Position numbers and translations under genes: made by a program. From the NCBI GenBank assembly GCA_029747015.1, contig JAKOGI010000054.1:1005001-1069000 (forward strand): 64,000 nucleotides of DNA. The letters run 5' to 3'. Shown in pieces: positions 60,457 through 64,000 of this stretch. A model generated the notes under the pieces. That model worked only from the letters and a program-made list of their open reading frames with translations, was not told where the DNA came from and did no database searches. Position 1 is the first letter of the stretch, and each line of letters begins with the position of its first letter. Origin of the DNA: Carnegiea gigantea (Eukaryota; Streptophyta; Magnoliopsida; Caryophyllales; Cactaceae).

Positions 60457-62400
60457 AGGACCTTAAACAAGCAATTCTTGGAAGGCAACCCAAAGCATTT
60501 ATTACTTTCAAAAATAAAAAACAAAAAAACGGAAAAAAAACTAGTGTCACCCTTCTTCCCCCCTTTTCCCCCTTGGTCCTCTGCGTTTACCCCTTCTATT
60601 GCTCTTTTTCTGCCTCTTTTTCATTGAGGACAATGAAAATCTTAAGTATTGGGGGGGTGAGCTTATAGCTCTTTGGGAAGAATTGAGGACTTGGGGTGCA
60701 GGATGTATGATATCACTTGCACTCGCATCATATAAATAGGACTTCATATAGCTTCACTAGGATTGTTCTTGCATTTTTCGTTTATTAGATCATATAGTTT
60801 AGAGCATATAGCTTAGATTTTGTATCTCAAAAGGAGAAGTGATCGAGTTGGGCGTCCTTAAGATTTTTAGGTACTACTTTTTACCCTTCTCTTCATTTCC
60901 CCTTACATCCTTTACTGCTTTCTTAGTTAGATTTATTATTTTCTAATAAATGTGTGTGAAACTCTTATGATGAAAATGAAAGGGGTGATGATTGATTTGG
61001 TTAAGTTGTGTGTTAAAGTGTGGCCTATTAATGTGTGAACTTTTGTAAATTACGCTCTAATATTGTCATCTGTATTTTCCCTGCCCTATGTTGTATGTCA
61101 TATTGCCCTTGAGATTCATGTGACTTGGCTTGATTGACCTCGATAAGTGGGATATATCTTGAAGTAAGTTGTTGGACTGTGGTAGATCTACCTATGAGAC
61201 TTTGAGCCTGATGACTATCCATTACATATAGTCTTATATTTTCCTTCATATGTGACTCACCCAGGACTGCATCTCTAGAACTTGGTCTTGTTTTCTTTGA
61301 AATTGCATTTAGCATGTGCATGTGTTAATATGATTGAGGCAATTTCTGTTCTATTTAGCCACATGAGCCAAAAAGCCACCCATTGATATGTACTACCCTC
61401 TTTGACAGCCCTTTGTGCCTTTCCCCTTGTTTTTGTTGTTGCCCCCTACATGCTACACACATGCCCTATCAATATTCTCTATATCCTTGTCAAGGTCTAC
61501 TGGAGCGATGCTTCTATGTTGAGTTGGGTTTGCTTCGACGGTTGGTTCACCTTAGGTGCATTATTAGTGGCTTGTTTGTGGGGATTCGTGATTTTAAGTT
61601 TGTGTTCCCCATGCCATTCACATGCCTTTCTCCTTTCAAAGAAAAGAAATAGAAATGAATGAAAAAGGAGGAAGCAAAGGAAAAGAAAAGAAAATTGGGA
61701 AAAAAAAGGGGAAAGAAAAAAATAGAAAAGTTGTGAATAAGGTGTTTGGCATGGGAGTGTGATAATGAGAATGCTAAATTCCTCCCTTAAGATTTTTGTG
61801 GGGTTTATTGCTAAAATTTTTAATTGTGGTGTGAAGTTGTTGTTCCGACATTAGTTGTGGAAGCGTTTTTTTGCTCCCTAGTCTTTTGACTATTAGCTCC
61901 ACTCTTTCCAAATTTATTCCACTTCTCACCCTTTACGTTTGACCCCATTACATCCCTTTACAAGTCCTCATAATTTACACATTACACATTACACTTTGCA
62001 TTAAGCGGTGGAGAATTGAGAACTCTACCAAACTTATGGTAGTTGCTTGATTGGGTAGAGTATTGAGTGCACCCTTGTTACATATTCTAAACACATTGAG
62101 GGGAGTGTTCCACTTTATCCTAAAGTGAGGCTCTACTAGTCCTGCTTACTCACCACTCATCAAGGAAGGTCCTGTCTTATTTTGTGCTTCGATAGTAGCG
62201 CATTTGATGCACTGCATTTGGGATGGGGACCCATGGAAGGAAGTGTGTGAGTCGTATTTGTTTCACATTTTGACTTGGCCATTTCTAATGCATAGTTTAA
62301 CTTAGATTTTTGATTTTTCGTGCCTTGCCTGAAGAGGGTGTGCTGAGAGGTTCACCATCCTCCTGGATCTTTCATAGCCTAGTCTGGCTTGGGGACAAGT
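60457..62400 (+). other. N2 3' noncoding region
   Basis: Post-pol box (about 60465-60495), internal purine tract (60622-60659) and a G/A-rich stretch (61635-61735). There is no coding capacity. It is collinear with the N1 region. Confidence 0.75.
60622..60659 (+). other. Internal (second) polypurine tract of N2
   Basis: ATTGAGGACAATGAAAATC followed by TTAAGTATTGGGGGGGTG. Confidence 0.65.
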
Positions 62401-62420
62401 AAAAGATAAGCATGGGGGTG
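62391..62420 (+). other. N2 polypurine tract
   Basis: GGGGACAAGTAAAAG, ATAAGC, then ATGGGGGTG directly before LTR3. Confidence 0.85.
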
Positions 62421-63572
62421 TGATAAACCTCTATTTAGTCCCATTTTTAGCTCCTATTTGACTCATTTTCTCCCGCGTTTTCACGTTTGATCGTGTTAAG
62501 GAAGAGTCAAATCGGCCTTCCTTAGCGTACTTTTCACCCTTTTAACATCTTTCGATATTTTCAGGAACTTTATTGAAGAAACAAAAAGATAAACAACATT
62601 TAGCAGAAAGGAGTGCCAAGGAGGTGTGAAAAGTCACGAAAAAGCATCGCACGAATGTCCCAATGAACCAACACGACATCAACCAGCCGGGCCACGACAA
62701 ACCACACCATGCGACAGGCCAGCCAAGTGGCACAACTGTGCACGATCTGGCCGTGCCAAGTGGTACGTAGTGCCAGTTGCGCGGCTCAAGCCCGGTCCTG
62801 TCAGAATTTCAGCACGGTGCCCCTGTGTCGCGTGGCACGACCGTGCCACCCCCGTGTTCGCATCGCGACTTAAATTTTCCTTCGGGATGCTTTGGGGTTT
62901 ATTGGGTTTTAGATTCAGTTTTCTCTTTTCACTGATGTTTTTAGGCGATTTTTAGGTATTACATTCGGGTTTTTGGATTTGCATTGTTTTGTACTGAATT
63001 GATTGGCATCGAAATTCGATCTACCTTTCAGCAACAATCAATTCAAGTTCGTTTTCCCGATTCCTTCTCTTCTTTTTATTGTTATTTTAGGTTTTTATGA
63101 ATTGAATGTTGTTTGGTAGAATTGAAATTATAGTTGTTGATTGCGAAGTGATGTGTGCTAAATTCCCAACTCGGGTTAGGATTAAAGCCGATTATGTTTA
63201 GTTGAATCAATTGTAGCCCCAATCCCTTACTTTCCTTGCTTTTGCGTTCATGATTTCTACTATGCATGCCACATACTCGATGAAATGCCTAAGAGGGCAT
63301 TCATCCATTGTTCAACGGGGTTAGTAATTGGTTCAGCTAGCATAATTGTGCTGTTAATTTCAACCCGATTGCTTTAATATTCTGTTCCCTCATTCGATTC
63401 TTAGTTGTTATTGTGTTCATTAGTTTAGTCATAAACTCATATTTTGATTTGGCCTAGATTGGGTTAGCTGATTAGTTTTGGTAGTCGAAAGTAAGTTCCT
63501 CGTAGATACGACCCGTACGTATCGGTTGCTAGCTACAGCTATGCCGTACACTTGCGGTAATTTTACACAACA
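62421..63572 (+). repeat. LTR3, with a 250-bp internal deletion
   Basis: 1152 bp from TGATAAACCTCTATTT to TTTTACACAACA. Relative to LTR1 it lacks 50691-50940; the junction is at about 63309. The inverted motif is at 62832-62849. Confidence 0.92.
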
Positions 63573-64000
63573 GATTGTTGTTGCGGCAGGAGAAATTTGG
63601 GTGATTTCTCCTACCAGGGCTATATGTGTTTGAGAATGGGTTATTTTGTGGGCGTTGGTCATAGTTTTGCATTGCATTGGCATGCTCAATGCCTAGGAAA
63701 GCGGATTGACACTCAGTAGCAACGTGGCCTTGAATGCCACAAATCTCATAAAGGGCCTCAACCTCAAACATTGTACTAGATGGACCTCCCACTAAATTCC
63801 CTAGAGGAGGAGTTTCAAGCCTATCGAAATGTTGTGCCAAGGCATTAACCTTGCTAGCTAGCAGGTCCACAACATCGATCCCATAGATCCCACTGGCCCT
63901 CTTCGGGCTTGTCCTCTCGCTGGACCAATGGTAATTGCTAGAGGCCATCTCCTCCAACAAGGCCTTTGCAGCCTCTATCGACTTCCCTATAAGTGCACCG
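63573..64000 (-). pseudogene. A1 gag N-terminal and middle part, partial
   Basis: Open on the minus strand from the window edge: 'LEEMASSNYHWSSER' (about 63960-63915), a short helical block, and the zinc-knuckle region (about 63750-63700). There the first Cys of the CCHC motif is Tyr (YEICGIQGHVATEC; TAT instead of TGT). A 'QNYDQRPQNNPFSNTY' block follows, then the junction with LTR3 at 63572. The start lies outside the window. Confidence 0.82.

Larger units (their letters stand above)
49770..63572 (+). mobile_element. Composite of two gag-protease-only Athila derivatives sharing one LTR
   Basis: The order is LTR1 (49770-51203), N1 internal (51204-55755), LTR2 (55756-57164), N2 internal (57165-62420) and LTR3 (62421-63572). 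PBS sites follow LTR1 and LTR2, and PPTs precede LTR2 and LTR3. One 5-bp target duplication surrounds the whole unit, inside the gag of A1. Neither internal region has RT, RNase H or integrase. Confidence 0.92.
40067..64000 (-). mobile_element. Athila-type Ty3/gypsy retrotransposon 'A1' (5' part outside window)
   Basis: On the minus strand from the right edge: gag (64000-63573, continuing at 49764-49000), protease, RT, RNase H, integrase, the post-pol conserved box, a leader region, an ORF1-like gene, 3' noncoding DNA, PPT and 3' LTR (41424-40067). Gag is interrupted by the plus-strand composite at 49770-63572. The 5' LTR and PBS lie beyond base 64000. All coding parts carry stops or frameshifts, so this copy is not autonomous now. 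Confidence 0.9.

Overview
The window is a stretch of nuclear DNA from a flowering plant, most likely a eudicot. It is AT-rich and has few host genes. Nearly all of it is LTR retrotransposon sequence in various states of decay, and plant-type primer sites (tRNA-Asp and initiator tRNA-Met) are visible. I see only one convincing host gene, a small secreted cysteine-rich (knottin-like) peptide at 33711-34501. No rRNA, tRNA or CRISPR was found.

Layout. 1-5600: AT-rich, with the end of a Copia LTR, its primer site and a broken gag (about 1250-2175), then a long (TA)n tract. 5601-12567: a plus-strand Tat/Athila-type LTR (5601-6700) abuts a complete minus-strand non-autonomous LTR element (6701-12567, 'N3') with one intact 371-codon zinc-knuckle ORF. 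13572-28281: a minus-strand large retrotransposon derivative with 2.8-kb LTRs and no recognisable protein. Near its PPT it is split by a 4.26-kb CACTA DNA transposon (16406-20667, 3-bp target duplication). That transposon carries spliced exons resembling the GatB/YqeY tail domain. 28420-32060: a minus-strand Ty3/gypsy (Tat-like) ruin with a solo LTR inserted (29995-31277). 33300-35000: the knottin gene and its flanking repeats. 35060-40066: two partial copies of a Copia 3' end, a MITE and unassigned DNA.

40067 to beyond 64000: a minus-strand Athila-type element, 'A1'. Reading down the minus strand it has gag, protease, RT, RNase H, integrase, a pyrimidine-rich leader, an Athila ORF1-like gene and the 3' LTR. 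All coding parts are broken by stops or frameshifts. Its gag is split by a 13.8-kb plus-strand composite (49770-63572) of the form LTR1 - N1 - LTR2 - N2 - LTR3. N1 and N2 are related elements that encode only gag and protease, and both lack RT, RNase H and integrase at the same junction. The gag frame of A1 resumes across the composite once it and one 5-bp target duplication are set aside.

How the parts relate: N1 and N2 keep LTRs, PBS, PPT and gag-protease but no polymerase or integrase, so they must have depended on a relative such as A1 to move. N3 appears to be an independent solution of the same kind. Four of these elements (A1, N1, N2, N3) share a second internal polypurine tract. Most of the Athila/Tat-type LTRs share short conserved islands and GGCACG/CGTGCC-type inverted motifs. 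The order of events that can be read is: Tat remnant first, then the solo LTR and probably the large derivative, then the CACTA inside the derivative. Separately, a Copia remnant was hit by A1, and A1 was then hit by the N1/N2 composite.
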